A DNA stretch of 64,000 bases from Apostichopus japonicus (taxonomy: Eukaryota > Echinodermata > Holothuroidea > Aspidochirotida > Stichopodidae). A program made the translations under genes and the position numbers. The stretch lies in NCBI RefSeq assembly GCF_037975245.1, contig NC_092567.1:13098876-13162875 (forward strand), given 5' to 3'. Shown in pieces: positions 13,139 to 25,742 of the stretch (positions are counted from its first letter, which is position 1; every line of letters begins with the position of its first letter). The notes under the pieces were generated by a model. The model made no database searches, was not told the DNA's origin, and saw only the letters and a program-made list of their open reading frames with translations.

Positions 13139-14829
13139 GTTCGGTACCGACCCATCAAACGTTCGGTACCGATCGATCGAATGTGCGGTACCGATTAATC
13201 GAATATGCGGTATCGATCTATCGAATGTGCGGTACCGATCGATGGAATGTGCGGTACCGATCAATCGAATGTGCGGTACCGATCAATCGAATGTGCGATT
13301 CCGCTCGATCGAATGTGCGGTATCGATCAATCGAATGTGCGGTACCGATCATTCGAAAATTCGGTACCGATCAATCGAATGTGCGTTACCGATCAATCGA
13401 ATGTGCGGTAACGATCAATCGAATATGCGGTACCGATCAATCGAATGTGCGGTACCGATCGATCGAATGTGAGGTACCGATCGATCGAATGTGCGGTATT
13501 GATCGATCGAATGTGCGTTACCGATCAATCGAATATTCGGTACCGATCGATCCAATATGCGGTATCGATCGATCGAATGTGCGTTACCGATCGATCGAAT
13601 GTGCGGTACCGATCAATCGAATGTGCGGTATCGATCAATCGATTGTGCGGTACCGATCGATCGAATGTGCGGTACCGATCGATCGAATGTGCGGTATTGA
13701 TCGATCGAATATGCGGTACCGATCGATCCAATATGCGGTACCGATCGATCGAATGTGCGTTACCGATCGATCGAATGTGCGGTACCGATCAATCGAATGT
13801 GCGGTATTGATTGATCGAATGTGCGTTACCGATCAATCGAATGTGCAGAACCGATCAATCGAATGTGCGGAACCGATCAATCGAATATGCGTCACGGATC
13901 AATCAAAAATTCGGTATCGATCGATCGAATGTGCGGTATCGATCGATCGAATGTTCGGTACCGACCCATCAAACGTTCGGTACCGATCGATCGAATGTGC
14001 GGTACCGATTAATCGAATATGCGGTATCGATCTATTGAATGTGCGGTACCGATCGATGGAATGTGCGGTACCGATCAATCGAATGTGCGGTACCGATCAA
14101 TCGAATGTGCGATTCCGCTCGATCGAATGTGCGGTATCGATCAATCGAATGTGCGGTGCCGATCATTCGAATGTGCGGAACCGATCAATCGAATATGAGT
14201 TACCGATCAATCGAAAATTCGGTACCGATCAATCGAATGTGCGTTACCGATCGATCGAATGTGCGGTAACGATCAATCGAATATGCGGTACCGATCAATC
14301 GAATGTGCGGTACCGATCGATCGAATGTGCGGTACCGATCGATCGAATGTGCGGTATTGATCGATCGATTGTGCGGTACCGATCGATCGAATGTGCGGTA
14401 CCGATCATTCGAATGTGCGGTATCGATCGATCGAATGTGCGGTACCGATCGATCGAATATGCGTTACCGATCAATCGAAAATTCGGTACCGTTCGATCGA
14501 GTGTTCGGTATCGATCAATCGAATGTTTGGTATCGATCAATCAAATGTTTGATACCGATCGATTGAATGTGCGTTACCGATCAATCGAATGTGCGTTACC
14601 GATCGATCGAATGTGCGGTAACGATCAATCGAATGTGCGGTACCGATCAATCGAATGTGCGGTACCGATCGATCGAATGTGCGTTACCGATCAATCGAAT
14701 GTGCAGAACCGATCAATCGAATGTTCGGTATACCGGTCGTTCGAATGTGCGGAATTGATCAATCGAATGTGCGGTATCAATCAATCGAATGTGCGGTACC
14801 GATCAATTAAATGTGCGGAACCGATCAAT

Positions 14830-15190
14830 ATCCGATTGATCGATAACGCACATTCGATTGATCGGTACCCCACATTCGAGTTAACGATACCAAACCTTTA
14901 ATTGATCGGTTCCGCACATTCGATTGATCGGTACCTATCAATCGATTGATCGGTACCGCACATTCGATTGATCGGTACCGCACATTTGATTGATTAGTTC
15001 TATGGTACCGAACATTCGATTTAACGGTACTGCACAATTGATTTAACCATACCGCACATTTAATTTAACGGTACCGCACATTCGATTCATCGGTTCCGCA
15101 TATTCGATTTAACGGTAACGCACATTCGATCCATCGGTACCGCACATTCTGTTTAACGGTACCGCACATATGATTTAACGGTATTGCACC
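14830..15190 (-). repeat. Inverted, decaying terminal arm of the 22-bp satellite
   Basis: From 14830 the satellite continues in reverse orientation (GGTACCGCACATTCGATTGATC order). The switch point is a small hairpin: CGATCAAT, a 5-base loop, then ATTGATCG. The first inverted units keep the ATTGATCGG form. Toward the outer edge, units change to ATTTAACGG and accumulate substitutions. Recognisable units stop at ~15190. Confidence 0.93.
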
Positions 15191-16167
15191 GGTACCTATT
15201 TGTTTGTATATATCAGTAACAAGGTGTTAAATATCCCTTCTTAGTATTTATTTTACAACCAAATAGGGCATAACACCAACAACATTTATTTGAAGTATCA
15301 TTACATCGTAGAATCACACCAGGTAAGAGCCTTTTATTCACTTCATGGTGTTTTCTTTTTGTCAGTGGCATATGAAGGTACTTTTGCTTAGGGGGCCTGA
15401 AGACTGATGGCCGTCCTGGGGGAGGGGTTTTGGTTTTGGATTTTTTTACATTTCCAGGTGGCCTCAGATGCAATTTGGTGCAATGTAGCACACTTCAACA
15501 CCCACTCCATTTCGTAAATAATTTTGCATTTTCACATGGCCTTAGATGCAATTTGGTGCTCCCGAATGAGATTTTTTTTCTCATTTGAAAATGAAAAGAG
15601 GTTTTCTGACTTGCGAAGCGGGGGGGGGGGGGGGGGCCGAATGATACTTCCGCCTCTCCTTTTTTTCACTGGGGGCTGGCACCATAAGACCTCATATTGG
15701 GGCGACAATTGGCCAGCTGTTTAGCTTGACATATATTGATTAATAGCCTATCTTGTTAGAAATATACGGCAAACCGTACAGATATATGGAGTATCCCCGA
15801 AATTCTCCATGGAAATGTCTGTATAGTGATTAGTAAAATAAGAACTGTTTTTTATGTGGGGGTGAGGGGGATAGGGATGGAGTCGTGGGCTAGACCTATA
15901 TGAAGTTTCGTGAAAGTGTAATAAGGCAAAACTAACTAATACAGTCAAAAGAGAAAATGAACCTGAGATAATGAAATGGTATGGAGCCGCGCCCAACCTG
16001 TAAATACAAACATCCGATTAGCGGGTCCAGATAATTATCTATATTGTTGCACGGAAAAATAGGTACCCATACAAATATATCAAATTGGCGTTCATTATAA
16101 ATTACAAGCACCTAAACGCACACTAAATGTGTACATTTGTGCCTATATGTAGGAACGTACGTTGATA

Positions 16168-16232
16168 GGCGCTTGCTATATCTGCCAATTGAGCTGTTCG
16201 CTTCATATGTTCTCGGTCCCCTTTCTGCAGGT
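16168..16232 (-). repeat. Dispersed repeat with tRNA A-box-like core, copy 1
   Basis: It is matched by a copy at 16812-16876 in the same orientation. Read on the minus strand, both contain GCTCAATTGGYAGATA, which resembles the start of a tRNA (A-box region). No B-box partner is visible downstream, so I treat this as a fragment of a tRNA-derived repeat and not a tRNA gene. Confidence 0.45.
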
Positions 16233-16811
16233 GAGTTTACATGAATTATTTAATGTCAAATACCAAAACTTCAACCAGTTGTATTAAAACACCTCTAGTT
16301 TTGATTTGATTAAGTCTTGGTTGATGATGTTGAGGCAAACGATGATATTTTACAAGACTACAAATATGTAACCACACGTGCAACGATGTCACAGAATATT
16401 ACGTATAATATTGTAGGTTAGGTCAGCGAATAGCACTTATTCGTCGTTAAATACGTCAACTAAGTTTCGTATATTGCAGGACTTGGATCTGTGGTAATAT
16501 AAACAGTCAATTAGGCAATTCAAGTAGGGTAATTAGAGTATTTTATAAAATGTTGATCACGTAGAGGTACGGTAGTAAATTTTTACTATTAGGCTAGGCT
16601 CACTGTTTCTTGACTGTTTAGTGTAGGCACAGACCTATCGTGTAAGAAGTCAAACCGTGCGTATTGTTCTTGAACATACTTGAAGGGCGCCACCGATTTT
16701 GTCGCACAATTAGGGGATTCACCGTAGATCAATATTCCAGGACCAATGTTGCAGTGTTAATTGTGTTTTACACTGGAAATAAGTTAAATTACTGCCATTT
16801 GATCAAATAAT

Positions 16812-16876
16812 AAAAGTTGCTTGCTCTATCTACCAATTGAGCTGTTCGCCTCATATGTTCTAGGTCTTTCTGCAGC
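16812..16876 (-). repeat. Dispersed repeat with tRNA A-box-like core, copy 2
   Basis: About 60 bp closely matching 16168-16232, including CAATTGAGCTGTTCGC and CATATGTTCT. It lies ~640 bp from copy 1. The minus-strand core GCTCAATTGGTAGATAGAG is tRNA-like, but no B box follows. Confidence 0.45.
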
Positions 16877-16998
16877 CCTAAACAAAACCACCCCGGTAGC
16901 AGCCCTAACCCATAGGATCTGGGGATGAGCAAACCATTTTTTTTTCTTGCCAAAAAAAACACGAATCTGGCTAAAAAACCGTTTCCCTCCCCCCCCCC

Positions 16999-17180
16999 AG
17001 TGTTCTCCACAGGTCAATTTTTTTGTCCGGGTGGTAATCACCGTCCTGGGGGTAATCGCCGTCCTGGGGGAGGGGTCTAAGGGGAGGGGGTGTCCCCCTT
17101 TTGAAAATTTTTGCCCTCCGAAGGTGGGCTGCACGCCAAATGGTGCAACATTTGGTGCTATATTTGCCTTGCATGTATCT
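16999..17180. repeat. Fragment of a dispersed GC-rich repeat
   Basis: It starts with CAGTGTTCTCCAC, the same word (inverted) that ends the small element at 18740-18871, followed by TTTTTTTGTCCGGG. It then continues into GGGGAGGGGTCTAAGGGGAG and AAATGGTGCAACATTTGGTG segments shared with 42230-42330 and 52120-52230. It appears to be a composite of two old repeat families. Confidence 0.5.
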
Positions 17181-17199
17181 CCAGGAATTGCTATTTTTT

Positions 17200-18739
17200 A
17201 GGCAGTGTTTTAAATTTTCTCTTACGTTTGTCAAATGAAAAAAAATAGGAACACTTCAAAATTGTTGCTGAAATATGAGTAGTAATGAATAGGCCCTAAG
17301 TCCAATGAAAAATTATTCTACACTGTGCAAGGCTAACCCAACACAGCCTGTGCTTGACTGGGATAACTGCCAAGTTCAGGCATATCAACCAATTATCAGT
17401 CCTTATTACACAGATGCACACAATGAATGAAAGAATGATAAATAGATGATCAAATAACAAATTAGTCTTTATTTATTTCAACACCAACAAGATAACAATT
17501 GCAGTGAGAAAGTTGAAATGAAATACAGTTTATCAACTTCATGACTTTTGAAGTTCGTAAAAACCTGTCCTTTACAACATTCACTGTATAGAGAACAAAA
17601 CTCTGAAAATCAGTAGAGAAATTACCAATTGTGTACGAAAAGTAAGTTGGTACACCTTTCAAATTTTACGAAAGATCGAGCAAAATACTTTCGAAAAATT
17701 CACGTGAAACTGGCATATCGTGCTAAATGCAACTAATTTCATGTAAACAAGGCTCTAGTTCACCCATTTATGAATTATCCATAAGACCACATCTGGTGTT
17801 GAGCGGCAGAAAAAGAAAGTATTTTCTAGAATTTACACAAAAAAAGAAAAAATTAATATCCTACCATAGTTAAGTGTATAGTAAATAGCCTAACCACTTC
17901 GTCGGTTACGGATCTCACGTAACAACAAAAACACAACTTAAATTGTATTTTGCGAAGTTGACGTTCTCAACAAGGACATGGAAACAATATTTAGCATTTA
18001 GTTAATCATGCCAAGTGGCCGAAAACATGGGATTGCATGTTTTACTTTCATAAAGATGGCCATACTTTAGCCATTGGGCCTTGATATCGTGCTATGTCTG
18101 TATGGTATAGACTGTGCCTGGTGTATCATGGGGAATAGATTGTTTTGTTCATGCGAAAGGAGTCAGTTGGCTTGAGGTGTGTTTTACTTACCCTAATGTT
18201 ACGGGGATATTTACCTACTTTTCTTGAACGTATAAGATAACATTTCGCATAACTTTACCGATCCTTTACTGACTGACCTAATTAATTTAGAGTGGAGCCA
18301 AAATAGTTTACTCCATGAAAATTTTTTTTGGAAACGTGCCAAAAATGTTAAAAAACAGGTGTTAGACAGGGGGTTGTTTGGCAAGGTACCTGGGAAAATT
18401 CAAAACACATGAAGCCAGCCTACCGTGATATTTAAGTAGGGTTAAACACTGCAGTTGTAAACTGATGTACGTATAGTGCACGCTGTTCATTGTTAGGCAG
18501 TCTGGAAACGGGGCTTTGCCGAACGTAGTTTGTTTCATAATATCGAAGAAGTTTCGTACCTCGCGGAGTCGGTGTTTATTTACGATATGTCATGTGTGTA
18601 GGTATTGGAGAATTTACAGGCATACAGGGGTGATGGGCAAATCGATCGCGGCCGCGGCAGAAACAAAACATGTATTTTCGATCAAATTCGTCACTCTTAA
18701 AGAATATGAGTGACTTTTAGAAAATGTTTGACGAGGTGC
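17200..18739. other. No gene or repeat recognised
   Basis: AT-rich sequence with short reading frames only. No family motifs, tandem structure or terminal repeats were found. Confidence 0.5.
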
Positions 18740-18871
18740 CAGTGTATTTTTTTTTTGTCCGGACGGCCGAGTTTTTCGTCCGGGCGCTAGTTTTATGTCC
18801 GGGCGCTAGCCAGCCCTTTCAAATTTTGTCCGGGCGGCGCGCCCGGACAAAACCGGTAGTGGAGAACACTG
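18740..18871. repeat. Small inverted-terminal element with GTCCGGGCG tandem core
   Basis: It begins CAGTGT and ends ACACTG. Inside both ends lies a TTTTGTCCGG / CCGGACAAAA inverted pair. The centre repeats GTCCGGGCG about four times, with GCTAG spacers. No matching 8-bp flanks are present (CGAGGTGC against CCCCCCCA), so any TSD is lost. It may be a relic of a small non-autonomous DNA transposon. Confidence 0.4.
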
Positions 18872-18879
18872 CCCCCCCA

Positions 18880-21300
18880 AATTCCATTGAAAACATCCAA
18901 ATCTCTGACGGAGGTGTAGCGATCACTAAGATGGGTATTTTTAAAGCTTTACCGACAGCGGTCCAAGTCTAGTTCGTTCGCAGTAAAGAGTAAAATATAA
19001 GGAGAATAAATTCAAGAAATGCATTTCTCTCTTTTTATAAAAGTAAAAATGTTAAAAAGGAATGTGTTAGTGAAATGTTTTCTTAAAGTTTTAACATCAC
19101 GCACACGTATCATTTGTCTTGTGTTTACTGTACTTCACCAAGTTCATGTTCGTGTTCAGAAAAAAAATCATGGTCATCCAGATCACCCAATGGTCTCTTC
19201 AGCTAGAAAACTACTCTGATAGTGACAGTACAAGTAAATATTTACTTACAATTGTCTAAGAATTTCCGTTAACTAAGGAAGGGCTTGCTCAGTCAGTTGC
19301 TTACTGTTTAACCTGCTAATGATGATAAAATAGAATTCGTTGGTTAACACACAAAAAATTAGTGTCTTGGGGGTAAACTAAATTTCTCTTCAAGGAGTTA
19401 ATGAATTTACAGTCTACACTTTCAAGTACAAGTTGAATAATAATGCTGGCAAAAGCGGGGATTAGGTCGCAAAGATTATAAATTGTTTACATTAAAGTTG
19501 GAAACATGTGTTCCTCAACGTAAACAAACAACCAACTGAGAGACGCCTTGTCTGATAACTGATAAGAAGAAATAATGAAAGGGAACTTACAAATATAATA
19601 AAATCTATTAGCATACAAAGTAAACTTGTCCAACAGCAACATCTGTAATTTCCAGCCATATTTGCAACATTTTTACTCCTTTAGTATTCCTTGGCTCAAG
19701 CCTGATGCCAGGTGTTATCTTGTGAATAAAGGACTGTGATTGATCTAATGTTACTTTTTGCATCTTTAGTTGTTCAGCTCACAGAGCTAGCCTGTTATAA
19801 ATGTTTGTCACTGCTACTAGGCCTGTGTTCTGGGCCGGCTGCGTGCGCGGCTGTACATGTCGTATGGTATTGTGGATTGCGCATTGTAACTTTCAAGTTT
19901 TAAAGATCAAGTTTTGAACACGAACCGTGCTCAATGTGTTTGAAAAGATTTTCTCCATGTCCTCTACTATTAAATTGATGTAAAATAATAAGAACAACAC
20001 AAAGAGGACAAACACGTTGGATATAACAGTTTATTTTGAACTGCATCTGGTCATTTGATTGTGTACTTCTCACAACTACTAATGTTGGCCACCAAGGTCA
20101 GTTCAATACTACAAGGTCACCTAACTGATTTACTCATATAAGGGCTGCATAGCCTAATGTAAGGCCTAGCTATCCACCCTCAAGCACTGGTATATGACGT
20201 GTGCCGATCGTAGCTGACAATGTCGTCTAGCAGAATAGCTTTCTCTTGTTGCAATTTACTTTCATATTGCAAAAAGACCAGTAAATATGAGAAACCAAAG
20301 TCAACAAATGATGGATGGAAGCTTTAACTTTGTTTTTTCCAGTATTTGCAATTCACGTTTCAGTTTTTTTGTTGTTGGTTAAAATGGAAAATAATACCGA
20401 AATTCGGTCAACAAAAACCGGTTTGGGTACTAAAATTGTTTACCGTGCTAGCCTACCCAGGGGTAACAATATAAGATCTACATAGGTCTAACCATAGGCC
20501 TATGAGAAGGGGGAGGGGCTGCCCTTCCCTTCGCTCAGAAGGTTCCTTTTTTCAGATAAGCCGCTCTTTTTTGGGCATGCTTGTGTTGAAACAAAACTTG
20601 CCTCAGCCCCCACCCCCCCCTCCCACAACGAAGGTAGTCTACGCTTATGTACATAACAAAACAAAGGGAAGTATATAAGCTACCGCATATTTTCGCAAAA
20701 CACTGAATTCCTCCCCTTCTTAATTTGCCCATGAAGATGGAGCCTAAAAGTGAGTATTTCTCGAGACACTTGTTGACACAATATTCTTAGTAGTACAGCT
20801 TGAGCTAGCTGGAACAATATTTTTTGTAATGCTATTTTACTGATAAGGGTCACCTCAATAATCGAGATGTATATGACTTCATAAATCCATATTTGTATCT
20901 TTGAAGAATCATCATTTGAATATTAATGGGTTCATTACTTCTCGTGCTTACTCTGAAGTTTTGTTGTTGTTCAAATGTCTAAACAAAAAATAATGGTATG
21001 AGCAATTATTCGAAATGAGGTTTGTCGGAACGGGTTCCTTCAGTCTCCTCACTGTTATGGGAACCAAAGTAGTGATGCACTAAAGATATCAAGTGCTATT
21101 TGTATCACCAGTTTTATATTGGTTGGCCGAATGTTGCACAAATTCATTATATAAATAATAAATAAATAAAAAACTGTAGAAACATCGCTTTCTTTTCAAT
21201 TTGACTTGACCTTGTATTCAAAATATAGGGTTTTCCACATGTCCAGTGTATAGGGGTCAACCAAGTTATCCGTTTTTTGTTTGTTTTATTTTTGCCTATT
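18880..21300. other. No gene or repeat recognised
   Basis: AT-rich intergenic sequence with many stop codons in all frames. Poly-C/G stretches near 20510-20630 are the only unusual composition. Confidence 0.5.
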
Positions 21301-21307
21301 CTGATAT

Positions 21308-21660
21308 GAGCACCTGCTCAGTTGCTTTTCTAAACGACTCTCTTTTGCTCACGGTGTGCTCTTTTGCTCTTTGAGTCACTCATTTTATGCTCTTTTGCCC
21401 ATGGTGTGCTCTTTTGCTCACGGTGTGCTCTTTTGCTCTTTGAGTAACTCATTTTATGCTCGCGTTGCTCACGGTCTGCTCTTTTGCTCACGGTGTGCTC
21501 TTTTGCTCTTTGAGTCACTCATTTTGTGCTCGCGTGCTCATGACATAAACCACATCATGCGTTTTTCTTGTTGCCTATTCTAATATGAGCACTTGCTCAA
21601 TTGCTCATCTAAACGACATTGCTCTTTGAGTCACTCATTTTGTGCTTGCGTGCTCATCAC
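21308..21660. repeat. GCTCTTTTGCTC minisatellite
   Basis: A tandem array of imperfect units built from GCTCTTTTGCTC, ACGGTGTGCTC and TTTGAGTCACTCATTTT. A flanking segment (CCTATTCTGATATGAGCAC at ~21295) recurs in varied form at ~21577, so a larger ~280-bp block was duplicated as well. Reading frames on both strands here are repeat artefacts. Confidence 0.8.
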
Positions 21661-21669
21661 AGTTAAAGG

Positions 21670-22560
21670 TGTGATCTAAACAATGCACGTTTACCCTCCT
21701 CATGACATTACCAGTCTGTCATGACGAAATGAAGCTCCTATCTAATCGAGTGGCGACTTAATGAATATGCGTGTTCTTAAAATGGAGCAAAAATAAATAA
21801 ATAAATAAAAGCCAAAGACAAAAATTTCAAAGCATGCAAGTTGATTATCTCCCTCCTAAATATATGCGCCTGCTTACCGTGAATAGAACCAGACCGTCCA
21901 AGTGGAGACATCCATTTTTTGGAGATTTATCCTTAGTGAATATGCACGTTACGAAAACGGGTAAAAACGAATCAATACAAAATAGACACAAAGACACAGA
22001 ATGCATGTTTAACAGAGAAAGGCTCGCTCTTTCTGGATTATTCAGTGGCCCTAAAAATAGCCGTTGAATTTTATCAATCTCTTTCAGTTCATAAACTAAC
22101 GACCTCTTTGTTATACATAAGGCCTGTCCAGGATACTAAATATACGCTGGTCTTGTTGTGATCATGAACACAAAGGGTATTACAATTATACATCTACCTA
22201 CCAGTCATAATTATTATTTTCTTAATGAGCGAAGGCTTATTCGTTATCCATGTTATTGAGTACCATTGAACATACAGATACAAATTCAGCGACCTAAAAT
22301 CACTAAAGTAACTAGGATTAAAGAGGAAACATTCGGGTCTTTCCCCCCCCCCCCCCCCTTTCATTGGTTATCGGTTTTCAAGTGACCATTCTGTACGTGG
22401 AAGTTTCAGGCAGGCTTTGTTCAACAGGATGGCATATTGCCTTTTAATCAATTTAAACACTTAGACCTTCTTCCTCCTCCTCAATTAATCTTACCGGAAT
22501 ATCACTAAAAAGTTTCCAATAATATGCTGGTTCATGGAATATAATGGGAAAATGTTGCTC
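21670..22560. other. No gene or repeat recognised
   Basis: AT-rich sequence with a poly-C tract at ~22344-22358. No coding support. Confidence 0.5.
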
Positions 22561-22569
22561 GTTCTTAAA

Positions 22570-22905
22570 ACGTTAAAATCATTGATGGCTACATCTCAGT
22601 GACAGAAAATCTCAACTGATAAAAAATTGGGATTGCACGGGTGCGATTATTGATGGATACATCTCAGTTACAGGGAATCTCAGTAGATATAACACATTTT
22701 GATTGTACTGTGTGCGATCATAATGGCTACATCTTACCGGGGGAAACATCACAAGTTGGAATTGTACGGGTGCCATCATAAAGGCTACATCTTTCCGGGG
22801 GTACATCACAAGTTGGGATTGCACAGGTGCCATCTTAGGGGGTACATCTATGATGGAAATCAAGATACATCCAAATTAGGATTGCACCGGTGCGATCCGG
22901 GGCCC
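22570..22905. repeat. 57-71-bp tandem repeat, about six units
   Basis: Each unit carries GATTGCACGGGTGC(G/C)ATCAT, then GGCTACATCT and a CAAGTTGG-type tail. The GTGC(G/C)ATC word falls at 22641, 22712, 22770, 22827 and 22890, so spacing is 71, 58, 57 and 63 bp. Units are ~75-90% alike by eye. Confidence 0.75.
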
Positions 22906-23435
22906 TCTATACTACTCTTGGGCAGTTCCAAGGATTATATATGCACAGAAAACATTCTTGTATGAATGTATGTACATTGTGATAACCCCTCCTCGTGGCT
23001 TTCCCACTACAGTAGTGGAAGAGTTTTGAGATATTTGACAGGAGGATGTAACTAATCATATTGGAAATTTTCAGGGAAGCTTTAAGATAAGAAATTATCA
23101 CTGAAGCTATTCTGCAAGGGACTAATTGGTATGCCAAAGTTGAATACCACTTGAAATTTTCATTGTAACAGTTTACAGTTAGCAATATCAATCAACAAGC
23201 ATTACTGTCCAATGAAAGTGCTAATCAAAATCAAATTGGTTTAGTAGTTTAAGATTTAATAGTAAGTAGCAAATTGCGGTGCAAATCCAGTTATTTTGTA
23301 CTGAGCAACACAGATTTAATCCTTACATCCTGGGGCCTGCTCGTTTACAAGCTCTTCAAGTTCATATGACACCGTAACATTGGTTGGAATTGAAAAAAAG
23401 ATGTACCTTGTAACAATGATTTTTCAGACAGATAT

Positions 23436-23900
23436 CAGGAAGGTATCCAGGATTTTCAAACCCGGGGGGCGTGAATTACTGTCTAAGCAGAGCGCCACCA
23501 TCGGTTGGCGCGCAGCGTACAAGAAAATTTCTGGTTTTGATACCCCCCAGATCACCGGAAATGGCACTTCTCGGGATTAAAAAGGACCAAACAGATGTAG
23601 ACTTTTGCCTGAAGAACCAAGTATTTCCCCATAGTTTTTTTCATCCATAACCTTTTTGAAGATTGTCACCAGTCACACATCATGTTCGACCTCATCGCAT
23701 CTCCTGTGGATCATTGCTTTTTGTAGGTGATTCTACGTCGTGGCCCAAAATACCGTCAACCCCATTTTGCAAGGTTTAAAGTCCATTATTTGTTCAGAAT
23801 TTGAAAATTCACAATTCTCGTGAATATAATTCACTTCAAAACATACCCATAATGTTGCACAAAATTTCATCTATGGACAACCAATATAGAATAACCTCCT
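23436..23900 (+). mobile_element. hAT-like element, 3'-truncated copy (family with 37012-37570)
   Basis: The left end (AGGTATCCAGGATTTT, then a CCCGGGGGGCG box) matches the start of the copy at 37012 and stays similar for ~450 bp, through AACCTTTTTGAAGATTGTC and CATCATGTTCGACCTCAT. The right terminus found at 37500-37570 is absent. No transposase coding is visible. Confidence 0.65.
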
Positions 23901-24383
23901 TCAACCCCTAACAGACCGGTCAAAAGTGGACGAGAGGGAAGTATGATGAAGAATGTTGGTCAGGGAGTTTTCGAAAATTCAGACACAGTTAATTTATTGG
24001 TGTGCAAATATTAAAACCTCTTATAACGGCTACTATAAAACTTCGTTGAAGAAATGAAAAAATACCAGATATTTCCAAAACCGAACACTAAACACATAGA
24101 CAGATTGGAGGCTGTTCATCCTGGAACGCCATTTTCATGCTCACTGATATGATGTGATATCTCAGTGCTGTTTACTTTACAAATTCGAATAATTGAAATG
24201 AGACTGAAATATATAACATTTTCTGTTTATTTGGCTATGCCCCACCAGTGGCGTAACATGGAGCCTGGGGCCCCGGCTCCTGACCCAAAGGGGCCCCTAT
24301 CAGGAGGTTCAAGCAAGGGCGTCCGCATACATGTTTACAAGGGGGGGGGGCAGTAGGTCATATAGGTGTAATACACTACTTGA

Positions 24384-24690
24384 TACTATCTAAGCAGAGC
24401 GCCACCATCGGTTGGCGCAGAGCGTACAAGGATTTTTTTTGCCAACAAATACTCATAGATCGTCGGACCGTTCAAGTTGCATTTACACATCTGTTGTTTT
24501 GACATCTCATGTCTTAGGATTTTGACTTTCAATCATTTCAGTAATGCATTATGGGTCTGTATGCAATGAACATAACTAGACAACTGTTGGGGAAATCAAT
24601 GAAATGTCAAATGCTTAATTTTTATTGAATTTATTTTCCAGGGAGAGAGTAGGACAAGTGCCGCCCCCCCCACTGTATGGAGTATAATGG
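24384..24690 (+). mobile_element. Fragment carrying the GCGGAGCG hairpin module
   Basis: It contains ACTATCTAAGCAGAGCGCC and TTGGCGCAGAGCG with CCACCATCGG between them, the module also found at 23478, 26865, 37054, 59724 and (inverted) 28089. It ends near CCCCCCCACTGTATGGAG, resembling the right end of the element at 59659-60049. Neither terminal repeat is intact. Confidence 0.5.
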
Positions 24691-25742
24691 AGACTACTGT
24701 ACAAATACATTAATCAAACCTAGGCATAGGCCTAATTTCGGCTGAAACTTTGTCTCCATCTAAGCCTAAATTCCTGTGCATTTTTTACTTACCAGATACA
24801 CCAAAGGCATCTTTATTCTTACATTTTATTATTATATTTATCAGGAAGCCTTGCCTTCTTTTCAATGAACACAGTTTCAAGTCTGTTGGGTTATTGTTGG
24901 GTTATTGTTTTATCATTTTTCAAAAAATCATATGTCCCGCTGTTGTACTCAGTACAACATTGGCTGGAATTGGGTTTTAAATTATATACTTTTTTTTCAT
25001 TATAATAATATATAACAAAACTAGCTCGATACAGACATTAATACCCAATGAGCCCATGATCATGATGTCCGTATTAGGTATCACGTGAAAATATGTATAT
25101 TGTCTTGTTCAGTCTTGCATGAGTTTTTTTTTCCAGTAAAACGGGCCCTCCCTATCCAAAGAGGTACCCTTTTTTCTGTGCATCAGTATAGCGGGGCCCC
25201 TATTGGTCGGGCCACCGGCTCAGCACAGTCCGAGCCCATAGGAGTTTCGCTACTTTGCCCCACATTCTTTTCATTCGAAAGACGCAGTTTCAAGTTCATT
25301 ACACACTGAAGGATTCGATTCTCAATCTGCCTTCAGTTTAGGGAAGATAATGGGAATTTCATCCCTAGATATCGCTAGATATCCATACAGTACAGTGCCC
25401 TTGGGATTTCTTGGATTTTTCGGGTCCTGATCTTTGCAAAGTCGGGAGTGGTCACACTCCATGTAGGTCAGTGCACGACCTCTATGCGTCACTAATACAC
25501 AATCCGATCACTTGTTATCGATGAAGTGGTGTGTTGCGGGATTTTGTCAAGGTCTTGGTACTACGGGCGAAGGTCATTAATTAAGTTTCGTAACTCATCT
25601 GGAAGCCATTAGATGGGTGGGGCGTTGGGCTGTGGGCCCATCATGTTCCCCGACGACTCGGTCGAGACCAGCCACAGTTGGTTTCATAGCACAATTGATT
25701 AAGGCGTCCATACACTTACGCGTTATAATAGACCATGTAGCA

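Larger units (their letters stand above)
1..14829 (+). repeat. 22-bp tandem satellite array, left edge cut by window
   Basis: About 670 head-to-tail copies of a 22-bp unit: a CGATC(A/G)ATCG block, then AATGTGCG, then GTAC. Common variants replace AATGTGCG with AATGTTCG, AATATGCG, AAAATTCG or AGAAAGTCG, and GTAC with AAAC, TATC or TTAC forms. A few units are 21 bp. Each unit has two perfect dyads (CGATCGATCG in the G variant, and GGTACC across the unit boundary) and usually three or four CpGs, far more than the flanking DNA. The unit has no stop codon in any of the three forward frames. Since 22 is not divisible by 3, every frame reads the same 22-residue cycle (…RSIECAVPINRMCGTDQSNV…), so reading frames up to 574 codons arise by chance. 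I see no promoter, splice pattern or codon bias that would make it a gene. It begins at base 1, so its true length is unknown. Confidence 0.97.
15191..16998. other. Non-coding flank of the satellite, no gene seen
   Basis: Only short unsupported reading frames occur here. It contains a long poly-G tract near 15619-15636 and a fragment (15408-15560) with GTCCTGGGGGAGGGG and ATGCAATTTGGTG words, also present at 17050-17165, 42230-42330 and 52120-52230. AT-rich DNA fills the rest. Confidence 0.6.

Noticed and set aside
56-14758. Many long frames in the 22-bp array resembling a cysteine-containing repeat protein
   Set aside because: All three forward frames are equally open and read the same 22-residue cycle. 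There are no splice, promoter or constraint signals, so the frames follow from a stop-free 22-bp unit.
1-14829. CRISPR-like array
   Set aside because: Units are directly contiguous with no unique spacers, the setting is eukaryotic and there are no cas genes.
24247-25305. A ~1-kb element from CAGTGGCGTAA to TTACACACTG
   Set aside because: The termini match imperfectly and the 8-bp flanks (TGCCCCAC, AAGGATTC) do not agree. No support for a single insertion.
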